DNA from: an uncultured Lachnospiraceae bacterium
GTDB taxonomy: Bacteria > Bacillota > Clostridia > Lachnospirales > Lachnospiraceae
DNA length: 64,000 nucleotides
Direction: 5' to 3'
NCBI GenBank assembly: GCA_910585545.1
Contig: CAJUFN010000001.1
Coordinates: 310,001 to 374,000 of the forward strand
Below, one piece after another: positions 9,012-17,759 of the stretch. The notes beneath the pieces are model-generated. The model searched no databases, was not told where the DNA came from, and saw only the letters and a list, made by a program, of their open reading frames with translations. Every line of letters begins with the position of its first letter. Positions within the stretch are counted from its first letter, which is position 1. A program made the translations under genes and the position numbers.

Positions 9012-9533
9012 CTAAATCAACACTGCCACAATAAAGATTCCTCCAATCACACCAAGGCAGTGGCAAAGTTTTCTCTTCTCTTTATTTTCACTTCGCATCC
9101 TTCGTATCGTTTCTTCCAATTCCTCCTGATATAATGTAATTCCTGCAAGTACAGAATCGCAATCTAAGGCATCTATGCTTCTTCCTACCTCTGCCAGCGC
9201 TTCCACATCCTGTTTTCTTAAAAGAGTGTCCGCCAGTTCTTTGTATACCGACTCCTTCCAGATTCGATAGAGATTCTCATCCTCCCCTGCTTCTATTCTT
9301 TTTGCCGTTTTCAAAAGCCAGTTCTTATAAACTCCCGTCGTTTTTCTCGATATCTCCATAAGACACTCTTCCAACGGCGCTTTTGTATATTGTATCTGGC
9401 GCTTCAAAAGTTCCATAATCTGTCTTACTGTAATCAGTTCTTCCAGCCTCTGTTTCAATTCCCATCCGTAATATATTCCAAGGGCAATGCTTCCTGGTAT
9501 CACCAGCAGCGTTCCTATCATTTTTTCTATCAT
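9012..9533 (-). CDS. spoIIIAB: Stage III sporulation protein AB
   Basis: A 173-aa SpoIIIAB-family protein with a TadC/GspF-like organisation. It has an N-terminal hydrophobic segment (GTLLVIPGSIALGIYYG), a helical soluble domain and a C-terminal hydrophobic segment. I chose the ATG at 9533 (AGGAG upstream, 8 nt after spoIIIAA). An upstream in-frame start at 9566 would overlap spoIIIAA; the ATG at 9521 is also possible. Confidence 0.88.
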   Translation of the reverse strand: MIEKMIGTLLVIPGSIALGIYYGWELKQRLEELITVRQIMELLKRQIQYTKAPLEECLMEISRKTTGVYKNWLLKTAKRIEAGEDENLYRIWKESVYKELADTLLRKQDVEALAEVGRSIDALDCDSVLAGITLYQEELEETIRRMRSENKEKRKLCHCLGVIGGIFIVAVLI

Positions 9534-9541
9534 ATCTTCAT

Positions 9542-10486
9542 TTACTCCTGCACATTCAGACAACACTCCTTTGTATCATATATCCTCACTTCCTGATCCT
9601 GTCCTGGAATTCCGCTTAATACTATAAATCTCTCAAAATATTTTCCCTGGATCATTTCTTTGAAGAATGGTTTTTCTTTCAGTTGTCTTACGTCATCTCC
9701 GTGTGCGGTTGCAAGGAATCTGCATCCGCTGCACATCGCATATAAAATAGCCGGAATTTCTTCTTCTCTTCCGATTTCATCCACCGCGATCACCTCAGGC
9801 GCCATAGAACGCACAAGCATCATCATCCCTTCCTCCTTGGTACATCCACTAAGCACATCGGAGCGAATTCCCAGATCATTTTGAATTTCTCCTTGATAGA
9901 CGCTGCCTAATTCCATCCGTTCATCGACAACTCCCACGCTGCATCCTTCATTCCACCTTGTTCCATTGGAAACCTGCCGTATCAAATCCCGAAGAAGCGT
10001 TGTTTTTCCCAATCCAGGCGGCGATATGATCAATGTATGCAGTATCCGCCCATTCTCAACCAGATACTGGATAAGCTCATCCGCACATCCCTTTTTCTCA
10101 TGTGCGACACGAATATTCAAGGAAGTAATCTCCTTCATGTGGCGAATCTTCGTACCATCTCGGATTATTTTTCCGGCAAAACCGACTCTGTGCCCGCCTT
10201 CCACCGTCAAAAATCCCTGACTCATCTCATGTTCATATGCATATCTGGAATATTTGCTTATGTACTCTACACATTCTTTCATGTCTGCTGCCGAAGCCTC
10301 ATAAATCTTCTGGTCTGCAACTACTTTCTTTTCTTTCCCGTTTTCTTTCAAAAGAACCGGCCTGTTTATCCGAATGCGGATTTCCTGAAGTTTTTCAAAA
10401 TCTACATTCCTTTCAAAATACATACGCATTTTGCACGGAAGGATTTTCAGAATCTGCTGTTTTGTTTTTTCGTACCTTTGTTTCAT
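9542..10486 (-). CDS. spoIIIAA: Stage III sporulation protein AA (secretion-type ATPase)
   Basis: The ATPase of the SpoIIIA complex, related to type II/IV secretion ATPases. Walker A is SPPGLGKTT (about residues 155-163) and Walker B is VIAVDEIG near residue 235; TAHGDD follows. The 314-aa length is normal. It is the first gene of the spoIIIA operon and is preceded by a candidate sigma-E promoter. The ATG at 10486 follows AGAGGTGG. Confidence 0.95.
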   Translation of the reverse strand: MKQRYEKTKQQILKILPCKMRMYFERNVDFEKLQEIRIRINRPVLLKENGKEKKVVADQKIYEASAADMKECVEYISKYSRYAYEHEMSQGFLTVEGGHRVGFAGKIIRDGTKIRHMKEITSLNIRVAHEKKGCADELIQYLVENGRILHTLIISPPGLGKTTLLRDLIRQVSNGTRWNEGCSVGVVDERMELGSVYQGEIQNDLGIRSDVLSGCTKEEGMMMLVRSMAPEVIAVDEIGREEEIPAILYAMCSGCRFLATAHGDDVRQLKEKPFFKEMIQGKYFERFIVLSGIPGQDQEVRIYDTKECCLNVQE

Positions 10487-10509
10487 CTTTGTTGTCCACC
10501 TCTTTACAC

Positions 10510-10537
10510 AATATATGAAAGCATGGACTAAATATGA
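10510..10537 (-). promoter_or_regulatory. Candidate sigma-E promoter for spoIIIAA
   Basis: On the minus strand TCATATT (matches the sigma-E -35 KMATATT) and CATATATT (close to the -10 CATACANT) are separated by 13 nt, slightly shorter than the usual 14-15. It lies 24 nt before the spoIIIAA ATG. Sigma-E control of spoIIIA is established in Bacillus; here it is inferred. Confidence 0.45.
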
Positions 10538-10558
10538 ATAAAATAAGCAAAAGATAAT

Positions 10559-11383
10559 CTAGTAAGACTTCCTTACAGAAATCTCTCCGGCGCTTAATAT
10601 AACCTTTCCTTCCTTTGTCTCCACAATAAGATTACCGCTTTCATTAATCCCAATCGCTCTTCCTTCTTTTCTTATTTCTTTTTCCATCCAGTAAATCTCT
10701 TCTCCGATGACCATGGATTTCCTACGATATTCTTCCATCAATTCCGGTGTATTCAAATTTTTTGAAAACCCAAGCAGCTCTTTTGTAATCTCTGCTGCAA
10801 GCTCATTCCTCGTCAAAGCTTCCGGCAAAAGTGAGCCTGCTTTATCCTTAATATCTTCCGGATAATTTTCTGTAAATACATTGACGCCGATTCCTACTAC
10901 GACCGCGGTCAGCATACCGCTTTTAGCGTCACTGACTGCCTCGGCAAGGATCCCGCATATCTTTTTGTTATCCAGATAAATATCGTTGACCCATTTGATC
11001 TTCGCTTCTTTCCCGGAAAGTTTGGTGACTGCTCTTGTAACCGCAACTGCGGCAGCCACGGTAATTGGAACGAATTGTGCAAGACTTCGCTCCACTTTCA
11101 TAAGAAGGCTCATATAAAGTCCGGTCCCATATGGAGAATAGAAACTTCTTCCCCGTCTTCCCCTGCCTTCTGTCTGTTCTTCTGCCAATACCAGCATTCT
11201 TTCTGCCCTTTCTTCTGCACACTTCTTTGCATATATATTCGTAGAAGATACGCTTTTCAATACTTCGATCGGCAGTTCTTTTAAATCTTCGGGCAGATAA
11301 AACCGGATTCCTTCTTCCGACAATACATCTCTTTCTATAATTGATTCTATGCTTAATTCTACGCTTGATTCTTTCACTGACAT
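10559..11383 (-). CDS. birA: Biotin-[acetyl-CoA carboxylase] ligase without DNA-binding domain
   Basis: Attaches biotin to the biotin carrier protein through biotinyl-AMP. The catalytic motif GRGRRGRSFYSP, the KWVNDIYL segment and GIGVNVF are present, and a C-terminal SH3-like domain follows. The start at 11383 has GGAGG at good spacing and gives 274 aa. Bifunctional BirA proteins of about 320 aa carry an N-terminal helix-turn-helix repressor domain. Here only about 35 residues precede the catalytic core, so this one looks monofunctional. It lies just after the pnp terminator. Confidence 0.88.
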   Translation of the reverse strand: MSVKESSVELSIESIIERDVLSEEGIRFYLPEDLKELPIEVLKSVSSTNIYAKKCAEERAERMLVLAEEQTEGRGRRGRSFYSPYGTGLYMSLLMKVERSLAQFVPITVAAAVAVTRAVTKLSGKEAKIKWVNDIYLDNKKICGILAEAVSDAKSGMLTAVVVGIGVNVFTENYPEDIKDKAGSLLPEALTRNELAAEITKELLGFSKNLNTPELMEEYRRKSMVIGEEIYWMEKEIRKEGRAIGINESGNLIVETKEGKVILSAGEISVRKSY

Positions 11384-11403
11384 CTCTAACGCCTCCAACC
11401 CAT

Positions 11404-11442
11404 ATAAAAAGGCGGTATTACTCTTTTGAAGTGATACCGCCT
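11404..11442 (-). terminator. Rho-independent terminator of pnp
   Basis: A GC-rich 9-bp stem (AGGCGGTAT / ATACCGCCT, extended inside by ACT/AGT) is followed by TTTTTATAT on the minus strand, 13 nt after the pnp stop codon. Confidence 0.85.
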
Positions 11443-11454
11443 CGTAATATTTTT

Positions 11455-13542
11455 CTATTCTGCTACATCTTTCATGCTGAAGCTGATTCTTCCCATCTTG
11501 TCTTTTCCAAGACATACGACTTTTACTTTGTCGCCTAATGTGAGAACATCTTCTACATGGTTGATTCTTTCCTTACAAATCTTAGAAATGTGAACCATTC
11601 CTTCTTTTCCCGGAGCAAATTCCACAAATGCACCGAAGTCTTTGATGCTGATAACAGTTCCTTCGAATACCTGTCCTGCCTCAAAATCAGTTACGATAAT
11701 CTGTATCATACGCATTGCTTCATCCATTGCATCCGCGTCTACACCACATACCGATACCGCTCCATCATCTGTAATATCGATCTTCACGCCTGTCTTTTCG
11801 ATGATCGCGTTAATCGTCTTACCTCTCTGTCCTACTACATCGCCAATCTTTGTCGGATCGATTCTCATCTGACGAATCTTCGGTGCAAACTCGCCTACTT
11901 CCAATCTAGGCTCGGCAATTGTTTTCGCCATGACCTCATCAAGAATATGGAATCTTGCTTCTCTTGTGCGGGCGATCGCTTCCTCAATGATCTGTCTTGT
12001 AAGACCATGTATCTTAATATCCATCTGGATTGCTGTGATACCTTCATGTGTACCTGCCACCTTAAAGTCCATGTCGCCAAAGAAATCTTCCAGCCCCTGG
12101 ATATCTGTAAGCACAATATAGTCATCGTCTGTATCTCCCGTAACAAGACCACAGGAAATACCGGCTACTGCCGATTTGATCGGTACGCCGGCTGCCATAA
12201 GCGCCATACTGGATGCACAGATACTTGCCTGAGAAGTAGAACCGTTAGACTCAAATGTCTCAGATACAGTACGGATTGCGTATGGGAACTGATCTTCCGA
12301 TGGAAGTACCGGTACCAATGCACGTTCTGCCAAAGCGCCATGTCCGATTTCACGACGTCCCGGTCCTCTCGATGGTTTTGTCTCACCTACAGAGTATGAC
12401 GGGAAGTTATAGTGGTGCATATATCGCTTGGATGTTTCTGTTTCATCCAAACCGTCTAATTTCTGTGCTTCGGAAAGCGGAGCTAACGTACATACATTAC
12501 AGATCTGTGTCTGTCCACGTGTGAACATTGCAGAACCGTGTACTCTTGGAATGATATCCACTTCTGCTGCAAGATGACGGATCTGTGAGATATCACGACC
12601 GTCCGGACGTTTATGATCTTTTAAGATCATCTTACGGACTGTCTTTTTCTGGTACTGATATAATGCTTCCCCGATCAATGGAAGCCATTCTTCATTCTCT
12701 GCGAATGCTTCTTCTAATTTTGCGGTAATCGCGCGGATATTTTCCTCGCGTACCTGCTTCTCATCTGTAAATACAGCCTCTTCCATCTGTGCTGGAGGCA
12801 CGATTTCTTTGATTGCCGCAAACAATTCTTCCGGAATTGCACAGCTTTCATAAGTATGTTTCTCTTTTCCAACCTCTGCCACAATAGAATCGATAAACTT
12901 AATGATCTCCTGATTCACTTCATGTGCCTTAAAGATTGCTTCGATCATCTTTGCTTCCGGAATCTCATTTGCTCCAGCTTCGATCATGATAACTTTGTCT
13001 CTTGTAGAAGCAACCGTAAGCTGTAAGTCAGACTTATCTTTCTGAGCAAGCGTCGGATTCACGATTAATTCTCCGTCGATCATACCCATCTGTGTCGCTG
13101 CACATGGACCGTCAAACGGAATGTCTGAGATACATGTTGCGATTGCAGAACCTAACATTGCAACCACCTCCGGATTACAATCAGGGTCTACAGACATTAC
13201 CATGTTGTTAAGTGTTACGTCATTTCTATAATCCTTCGGAAACAGAGGACGCATCGGTCTGTCAATCACACGTGAGGTAAGGATCGCATGCTCGCTTGCC
13301 TTTCCTTCTCTTTTATTGAATCCTCCCGGGATTTTACCAACCGCATATAATTTTTCTTCATATTCCACGCTTAACGGGAAGAAATCGATCCCTTCACGTG
13401 GTTTGTCAGATGCAGTCGCAGTAGATAATACAACGGTATCACCATAATGCATAAATGCTGCACCGTTTGCCTGTGCAGCAACTCGTCCGATATCTACACG
13501 GAGTGTCCTGCCGGCTAATTCCATTTCAAACTTTTTAAACAT
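11455..13542 (-). CDS. pnp: Polyribonucleotide nucleotidyltransferase (PNPase)
   Basis: A phosphorolytic 3'-5' exoribonuclease of mRNA decay. Two RNase PH-like domains are visible (residues about 1-230 and 310-550), with the joining helical region between, then a KH domain (GDVVGQRGKTINAI) and an S1 domain (VISIKDFGAFVEF). At 695 aa it is of normal length. The ATG at 13542 has AAGGAG upstream; codons back to 13584 are in frame but lack support. It has its own promoter and a long leader hairpin that could be an autoregulatory site. Confidence 0.97.
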   Translation of the reverse strand: MFKKFEMELAGRTLRVDIGRVAAQANGAAFMHYGDTVVLSTATASDKPREGIDFFPLSVEYEEKLYAVGKIPGGFNKREGKASEHAILTSRVIDRPMRPLFPKDYRNDVTLNNMVMSVDPDCNPEVVAMLGSAIATCISDIPFDGPCAATQMGMIDGELIVNPTLAQKDKSDLQLTVASTRDKVIMIEAGANEIPEAKMIEAIFKAHEVNQEIIKFIDSIVAEVGKEKHTYESCAIPEELFAAIKEIVPPAQMEEAVFTDEKQVREENIRAITAKLEEAFAENEEWLPLIGEALYQYQKKTVRKMILKDHKRPDGRDISQIRHLAAEVDIIPRVHGSAMFTRGQTQICNVCTLAPLSEAQKLDGLDETETSKRYMHHYNFPSYSVGETKPSRGPGRREIGHGALAERALVPVLPSEDQFPYAIRTVSETFESNGSTSQASICASSMALMAAGVPIKSAVAGISCGLVTGDTDDDYIVLTDIQGLEDFFGDMDFKVAGTHEGITAIQMDIKIHGLTRQIIEEAIARTREARFHILDEVMAKTIAEPRLEVGEFAPKIRQMRIDPTKIGDVVGQRGKTINAIIEKTGVKIDITDDGAVSVCGVDADAMDEAMRMIQIIVTDFEAGQVFEGTVISIKDFGAFVEFAPGKEGMVHISKICKERINHVEDVLTLGDKVKVVCLGKDKMGRISFSMKDVAE

Positions 13543-13591
13543 AATATTCTCCTTATTGCTCTCTTGTATAAATTCGTCTGGCATATGCTTT

Positions 13592-13659
13592 CCGAAACTA
13601 CTGAAAAATACACTTTTTTGTCGTTTTAAAAAGAAAAGTGTCCTTTTCAGTGGTCTCGG
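13592..13659 (-). promoter_or_regulatory. Long stem-loop in the pnp leader
   Basis: On the minus strand a 16-position lower stem (CCGAGACCACTGAAAA against its partner, one mismatch and one G-U pair) continues across a small internal loop into a 7-bp CACTTTT/AAAAGTG stem. It lies between the pnp promoter and ATG, where enteric pnp has an RNase III-processed autoregulatory hairpin. The function here is inferred by position. Confidence 0.65.
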
Positions 13660-13686
13660 TATCTGCCTATGCTCGCAGTCTTAATT

Positions 13687-13715
13687 ATTATATCCCATTT
13701 CTTTTTAAGTTGCAA
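13687..13715 (-). promoter_or_regulatory. Promoter for pnp
   Basis: TTGCAA, a 17-nt spacer and a perfect TATAAT on the minus strand. It overlaps the U-tract of the rpsO terminator and gives pnp a leader of about 140 nt. Confidence 0.75.
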
Positions 13716-13743
13716 GAAAAAAGAACCCCGCAAGCGAGATTCT
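13714..13743 (-). terminator. Rho-independent terminator of rpsO
   Basis: A 9-bp stem with G-U pairs (AGAATCTCG / CGGGGTTCT), a CTTG tetraloop and TTTTTT on the minus strand, 60 nt past the rpsO stop. Confidence 0.85.
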
Positions 13744-13750
13744 TTCTAAA

Positions 13751-13778
13751 ATCCTGTCACTGTTCACAGCAACAGGAT
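13751..13778 (-). repeat. Second hairpin after rpsO
   Basis: ATCCTGT and ACAGGAT form a 7-bp stem with a further inner pairing, followed by TTTT on the minus strand. It could be a tandem terminator or protect the rpsO mRNA 3' end. Confidence 0.55.
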
Positions 13779-13803
13779 CTTTCACTTTCAACATAAAACC
13801 GGA

Positions 13804-14070
13804 TTATTTTCTTAATCCAAGTCTTTCGATCAAAGTACGGTATCTTTCGATATCTGTTTTCTTTAAGTATGCGAGTAATCCTCTTCTCTGACCTACCATT
13901 TTAAGAAGACCTCTTCTTGAATGGTGATCCTTTGGATTCGCCTTAAAGTGATCTGTTAATTCGTTGATTCTTGCTGTCAGGATAGCTACCTGTACTTCCG
14001 GTGAACCTGTGTCTCCTTCGCCTCTTCCGTATTCAGCAATAATTGCCTGTTTCTTTTCTTTTGCGATCAT
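13804..14070 (-). CDS. rpsO: 30S ribosomal protein S15
   Basis: An 88-aa primary 16S rRNA-binding protein of the small subunit platform. The family phrases [23 protein letters not shown] and DHHSRRGLL are all present, as is the C-terminal YLKKTD. It is transcribed from its own promoter and separated from pnp by a terminator, so the classic rpsO-pnp pair is here two transcription units. Confidence 0.98.
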   Translation of the reverse strand: MIAKEKKQAIIAEYGRGEGDTGSPEVQVAILTARINELTDHFKANPKDHHSRRGLLKMVGQRRGLLAYLKKTDIERYRTLIERLGLRK

Positions 14071-14166
14071 CGTTTTCTTCCTCCTTGAATTCTTTTATAA
14101 ACGCCGGATATTAAGTAATGGCTGGAGTATCCAATTACCGAACATCGGCTTTGCTCACGCTTAATA

Positions 14167-14195
14167 AGCGTATCATGTGTGTCTTTTCCTGTCAA
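14167..14195 (-). promoter_or_regulatory. Promoter for rpsO
   Basis: A perfect TTGACA, a 17-nt spacer and TACGCT on the minus strand. The resulting leader of about 90 nt could hold an S15 autoregulatory structure, which I cannot define by eye. Confidence 0.65.
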
Positions 14196-14238
14196 GCAAA
14201 AGATGCCCCGGTGATAGATTTTCTCCTAACAAATTTCA

Positions 14239-15900
14239 CTATTTGTCTTCGTCCATATCATCCAGGTCCACTTCACCTCCGGAAGGTTCCATGATTGCAA
14301 ATGCGATGTTTGTCGCATGGTCTCCGATACGTTCCAAGCCCGAAATGGTATCCGTAAATATCATACCTGCTTCCGGCGTACACTTATTCTTGGTCAGACG
14401 CTTGATATGTGCATTCTGGTATTTACGCTCCAGCTTATCTATCGTATCTTCCAGCTCCAGGATTTCTCTCATATGCTTCTGATCTTTATGAGCAAACATT
14501 TCCAGAGAATACTTCAAAAGAAGAATATCCCGCTCTAAAAGTTCACGCATATTGTTTCGCGCCTTCTCGGTAAAAACTACGTTATTCTTAATTCTTCTTT
14601 CTGCAAACTCCGCCATATTCTGTGCATGGTCTCCAATACGTTCAACGTCATTCACCACATGGAACAGCGCGCCAATCATATCCGCATCGGCAATCGGCAG
14701 CTCCAGATGATTTACACGTATCAGGTAATTGGTGATCTCATGATTCAGATAATTGATATATTTTTCCTGTTCTTCTACGATCCTAATCTTTTCTTCATCC
14801 CCATCCAGCAATGCGTCCATGGCATTTTGAAGATTTGTGATCGCAATTTTACCCATGTTTTCAATCTCATGAATCGTATCGATTACTGCTGCCGAAGGAG
14901 AAATGATCTTCTCGCCTCCGATAAAGTGCAGCTCATATTCCTCTCCTGATTTTTTATCCTCACCAGGTACGATCTTATAGGTCAATGCTACAATCTTATC
15001 TATGAATGGGAACAACATAATCACTTCCAATACTTTGATGGATGTGTGCGCATTGGCAACTGCTCGTCCCATGTCACCGCCGGATATCTCAAATAATGCA
15101 TTCGTAACCGGCTCTAATGTAAATGAAAGAATCGCAAAAATAATTGCGGAACCAACTACGTTGAACATGAAATGAATCCATGCGGCACGTTTTGCTTCTT
15201 TCTTGCCTCCCAGACTTGCAAGAAGCGCTGATACGCAAGAACCGACATTACATCCCAAAATCAGGAAGAAACAAATATCAAGGTGTAACAATCCCTGTGT
15301 TGCCATCAAAAGTACAATACCTACCGTCGCAGACGAACTCTGCAAGATTGCCGTAATGGCAAAACCAATTACAATTGCCAGCAGATGATTGTCAAGTGAA
15401 GAGAGCATGTCTACGATAACCGGTGAATTTCTAAATCCACTCATCGCGCCGGACATCGTGCTAAGTCCTACAAAGAGGATACCAAATCCTAATACTACTT
15501 CTCCAAATCGTTTTACTTTGACTTTCTTTGAAATCATCATCATGACCACGCCTATCATAACAAACAGCGGCGCAATCTTTGACAGATCAAATGCGATCAG
15601 CTGTGATGTCACCGTGGTTCCTATATTGGCGCCCATGATTACCCCTGCCGCCTGTGCGAGCGTCATCAGTCCGGAATTTACAAAACTGACTACCATAACG
15701 GTCGTTGCACTTGATGACTGCACAATCGCAGTGAATACGATACCTACAAATGTTCCCATTAATTTATTTTTCGTGAAAAACTCCAGGATGCTTCGCATTT
15801 TTGCCCCCGCGGCTTTTTCTAACGCTTCACTCATCAACTTCATTCCATACAGGAATAAGCCCAATCCTCCAATGAGTGAAATAACTGTTGCCATACTCAT
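14239..15900 (-). CDS. Na/Pi cotransporter family protein with C-terminal PhoU-like domain
   Basis: A sodium-phosphate symporter of the NptA/YjbB type. Two repeats with the QSSSATT and QSSSATV signatures (near residues 61 and 187) are set in eight or more membrane segments within residues 1-310. A soluble helical PhoU-like region (about 340-545, with ERIGDHAQN and ERIGDHATN) follows. The 553-aa size fits this subfamily. It ends the ribF-side operon 15 nt after ribF. Direction of phosphate movement cannot be told. Confidence 0.92.
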   Translation of the reverse strand: MSMATVISLIGGLGLFLYGMKLMSEALEKAAGAKMRSILEFFTKNKLMGTFVGIVFTAIVQSSSATTVMVVSFVNSGLMTLAQAAGVIMGANIGTTVTSQLIAFDLSKIAPLFVMIGVVMMMISKKVKVKRFGEVVLGFGILFVGLSTMSGAMSGFRNSPVIVDMLSSLDNHLLAIVIGFAITAILQSSSATVGIVLLMATQGLLHLDICFFLILGCNVGSCVSALLASLGGKKEAKRAAWIHFMFNVVGSAIIFAILSFTLEPVTNALFEISGGDMGRAVANAHTSIKVLEVIMLFPFIDKIVALTYKIVPGEDKKSGEEYELHFIGGEKIISPSAAVIDTIHEIENMGKIAITNLQNAMDALLDGDEEKIRIVEEQEKYINYLNHEITNYLIRVNHLELPIADADMIGALFHVVNDVERIGDHAQNMAEFAERRIKNNVVFTEKARNNMRELLERDILLLKYSLEMFAHKDQKHMREILELEDTIDKLERKYQNAHIKRLTKNKCTPEAGMIFTDTISGLERIGDHATNIAFAIMEPSGGEVDLDDMDEDK

Positions 15901-15915
15901 TTGTATCTCCTTTTT

Positions 15916-16836
15916 CTAACCTTTGAAATATTGTTTCACAGTTTCTATATCCTGTTCCATCCTATCTTTCAATTCCTCGATTGAACCAAAACGTTGTTCT
16001 GGCCTTTCAAAATCATATAACTCCACTTTGATCTCTTTTCCATACATATCTCCCTCATATTCAAAAAGATATGTTTCAAGAAGAATCTTACTTGTCTCAT
16101 CCACCGTCGGCTTTATGCCTATATTGGTAATTCCCTCATATAACTTTTCTCCAATCGCAGTCCTGCTTGCATATACCCCGTTTGGCGGCAGCAGCTTTTC
16201 TTTTGCCGGATAGATGTTCATGGTAGGAATGCCTAGTGTCCTCCCAAGCTGCCTTCCATGTACCACCGTCCCCCTTACTGCATATGGATAACCAAGAAGA
16301 TTGCGGACGAGCTCCATATCTCCTTTTGCAAGTCCTTCTTTAATAAATGTACTGCTGATCGCTCTATCATATGCTCTTTCCTTTTCCACCACTTCTACCT
16401 CATATCCATAGATCTCTGCATAAGCTTTGAGCATATGAAAATCACCTTTTTTCTGATATCCAAATCGAAAATCCGTTCCGACAGCAATGTAGCCGGCATG
16501 AAGCTTCTTCACAAGTACCGTCTCGATAAATTCTTCGGCATCCATTCCGGATATTTCTTTCGTAAACGGACATTCCAGGAGGCAATCCACTTTCCCCTCT
16601 AAAAGGCTTCTTCGCTCCTCATTGGTGACAAGTCCCTTCCGAAGTCCTGTCTGATTCTGATAGAACGGCGACATATCAAACGCAAATACAATACTTTTTA
16701 ATCCTTCTTTTTCTGCATATGCACAAACCTTTTGAATCAGCTTTTGATGCCCCTTATGAAGTCCGTCAAATTTACCAAGCGTCACTGCGCTTCTGCATAC
16801 ATCTTCATATTTATGGATTCCTGTGACATATTCCAT
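15916..16836 (-). CDS. ribF: Bifunctional riboflavin kinase / FAD synthetase
   Basis: Converts riboflavin to FMN and then FAD. The N-terminal nucleotidyltransferase domain shows GKFDGLHKGHQKL (HxGH-type site) and the FVGTDFRFG-like segment VGTDFRFGYQKKG. The C-terminal flavokinase domain shows GRTLGIPTMNIYP and NGVYAS. At 306 aa it is of usual length. The truB-ribF adjacency (1-nt gap) is common in Firmicutes. Confidence 0.96.
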   Translation of the reverse strand: MEYVTGIHKYEDVCRSAVTLGKFDGLHKGHQKLIQKVCAYAEKEGLKSIVFAFDMSPFYQNQTGLRKGLVTNEERRSLLEGKVDCLLECPFTKEISGMDAEEFIETVLVKKLHAGYIAVGTDFRFGYQKKGDFHMLKAYAEIYGYEVEVVEKERAYDRAISSTFIKEGLAKGDMELVRNLLGYPYAVRGTVVHGRQLGRTLGIPTMNIYPAKEKLLPPNGVYASRTAIGEKLYEGITNIGIKPTVDETSKILLETYLFEYEGDMYGKEIKVELYDFERPEQRFGSIEELKDRMEQDIETVKQYFKG

Positions 16837-16837
16837 A

Positions 16838-17749
16838 TTAGTTTCCTCTTTCCATAAACATCTTCACAAGCGTAAACTCTTTCCTAGCTTTTCTGAATGC
16901 ATAGATTCCGATAAACATATTCTGCATATCATATACCCGGAGCCATTCTCCATCCTGGAATCCACATTCGCCCTTCACTGCCTGGACTGGAAATGGATTG
17001 CCATTATAAATCAGCTTCTCGTACGCCGCCAAGATAGTTACTTTCTGATATTGGTCAAACATCTCATCTACCGGGACGAGAAGTTCTGACATCCTTCCCT
17101 CTGTCACTGCTGCTTCAATCTCGGAAAGCGTTTTACTTCCTGCAGCTTCAAATCGCTCTACCTTGGTGCGTAAAAGCTCTTCCATGCAGCCGCCTACCCC
17201 AAGGCATTCACCAATATCATGACAAAGGGTACGGATGTAAGTTCCTTTTGAACAGCGGACGCGCATCTTCACCCTTGGAAGTGACATTTCTAAAATTTGA
17301 ATCTCATAGATCTTCACTTCCCGGGCCTTACGTTCCACAGTCTTTCCTTCTCTGGCAAGTTCATACAATTTCTTTCCATTGACCTTAAGCGCCGAATACA
17401 TCGGCGGTATCTGACTGTAATCTCCCATGAATCCCATGATCACATCTTTCACCGTTTCTTCGCTTAACTTTGATGTATCCGCTTCTTTTAGTACTTCTCC
17501 CGAAATATCCTGTGTATCCGTTTGCTTTCCGAGCAATAATACCGTCTCATATACCTTATCCTTATCCGTCAGCATATCACATAGCTTTGTTGCTTTTCCA
17601 AGACACACCGGAAGAACTCCGCATGCATCCGGATCAAGCGTCCCAGTGTGTCCGATTTTCTTCTGTTTTGTAATTACTCGAAGTTTCGCCACCACATCAT
17701 GGGAGGTAAATCCTTTTTCTTTATATACGTTCAAGACTCCATGTATCAT
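16838..17749 (-). CDS. truB: tRNA pseudouridine(55) synthase
   Basis: Makes pseudouridine 55 in the T-loop of tRNAs. The catalytic motif GHTGTLDPDACGVLPV (Asp is the nucleophile) starts near residue 33, and GVLNVYKEKGFTSHDVV is at the N-terminus. The C-terminal part is PUA-like. 303 aa. It lies in the conserved rbfA-nrnA-truB-ribF order. Confidence 0.97.
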   Translation of the reverse strand: MIHGVLNVYKEKGFTSHDVVAKLRVITKQKKIGHTGTLDPDACGVLPVCLGKATKLCDMLTDKDKVYETVLLLGKQTDTQDISGEVLKEADTSKLSEETVKDVIMGFMGDYSQIPPMYSALKVNGKKLYELAREGKTVERKAREVKIYEIQILEMSLPRVKMRVRCSKGTYIRTLCHDIGECLGVGGCMEELLRTKVERFEAAGSKTLSEIEAAVTEGRMSELLVPVDEMFDQYQKVTILAAYEKLIYNGNPFPVQAVKGECGFQDGEWLRVYDMQNMFIGIYAFRKARKEFTLVKMFMERGN

Positions 17750-17759
17750 ATCGAATCTC

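Noticed and set aside
11557..12399. 280-aa ORF on the plus strand
   Set aside because: It is antisense to the conserved core of pnp, Cys-rich with no recognisable domain and no ribosome binding site.
13751..13778. T-box or riboswitch upstream of pnp
   Set aside because: The structure is explained by the rpsO 3' end; no T-box or riboswitch consensus is visible.
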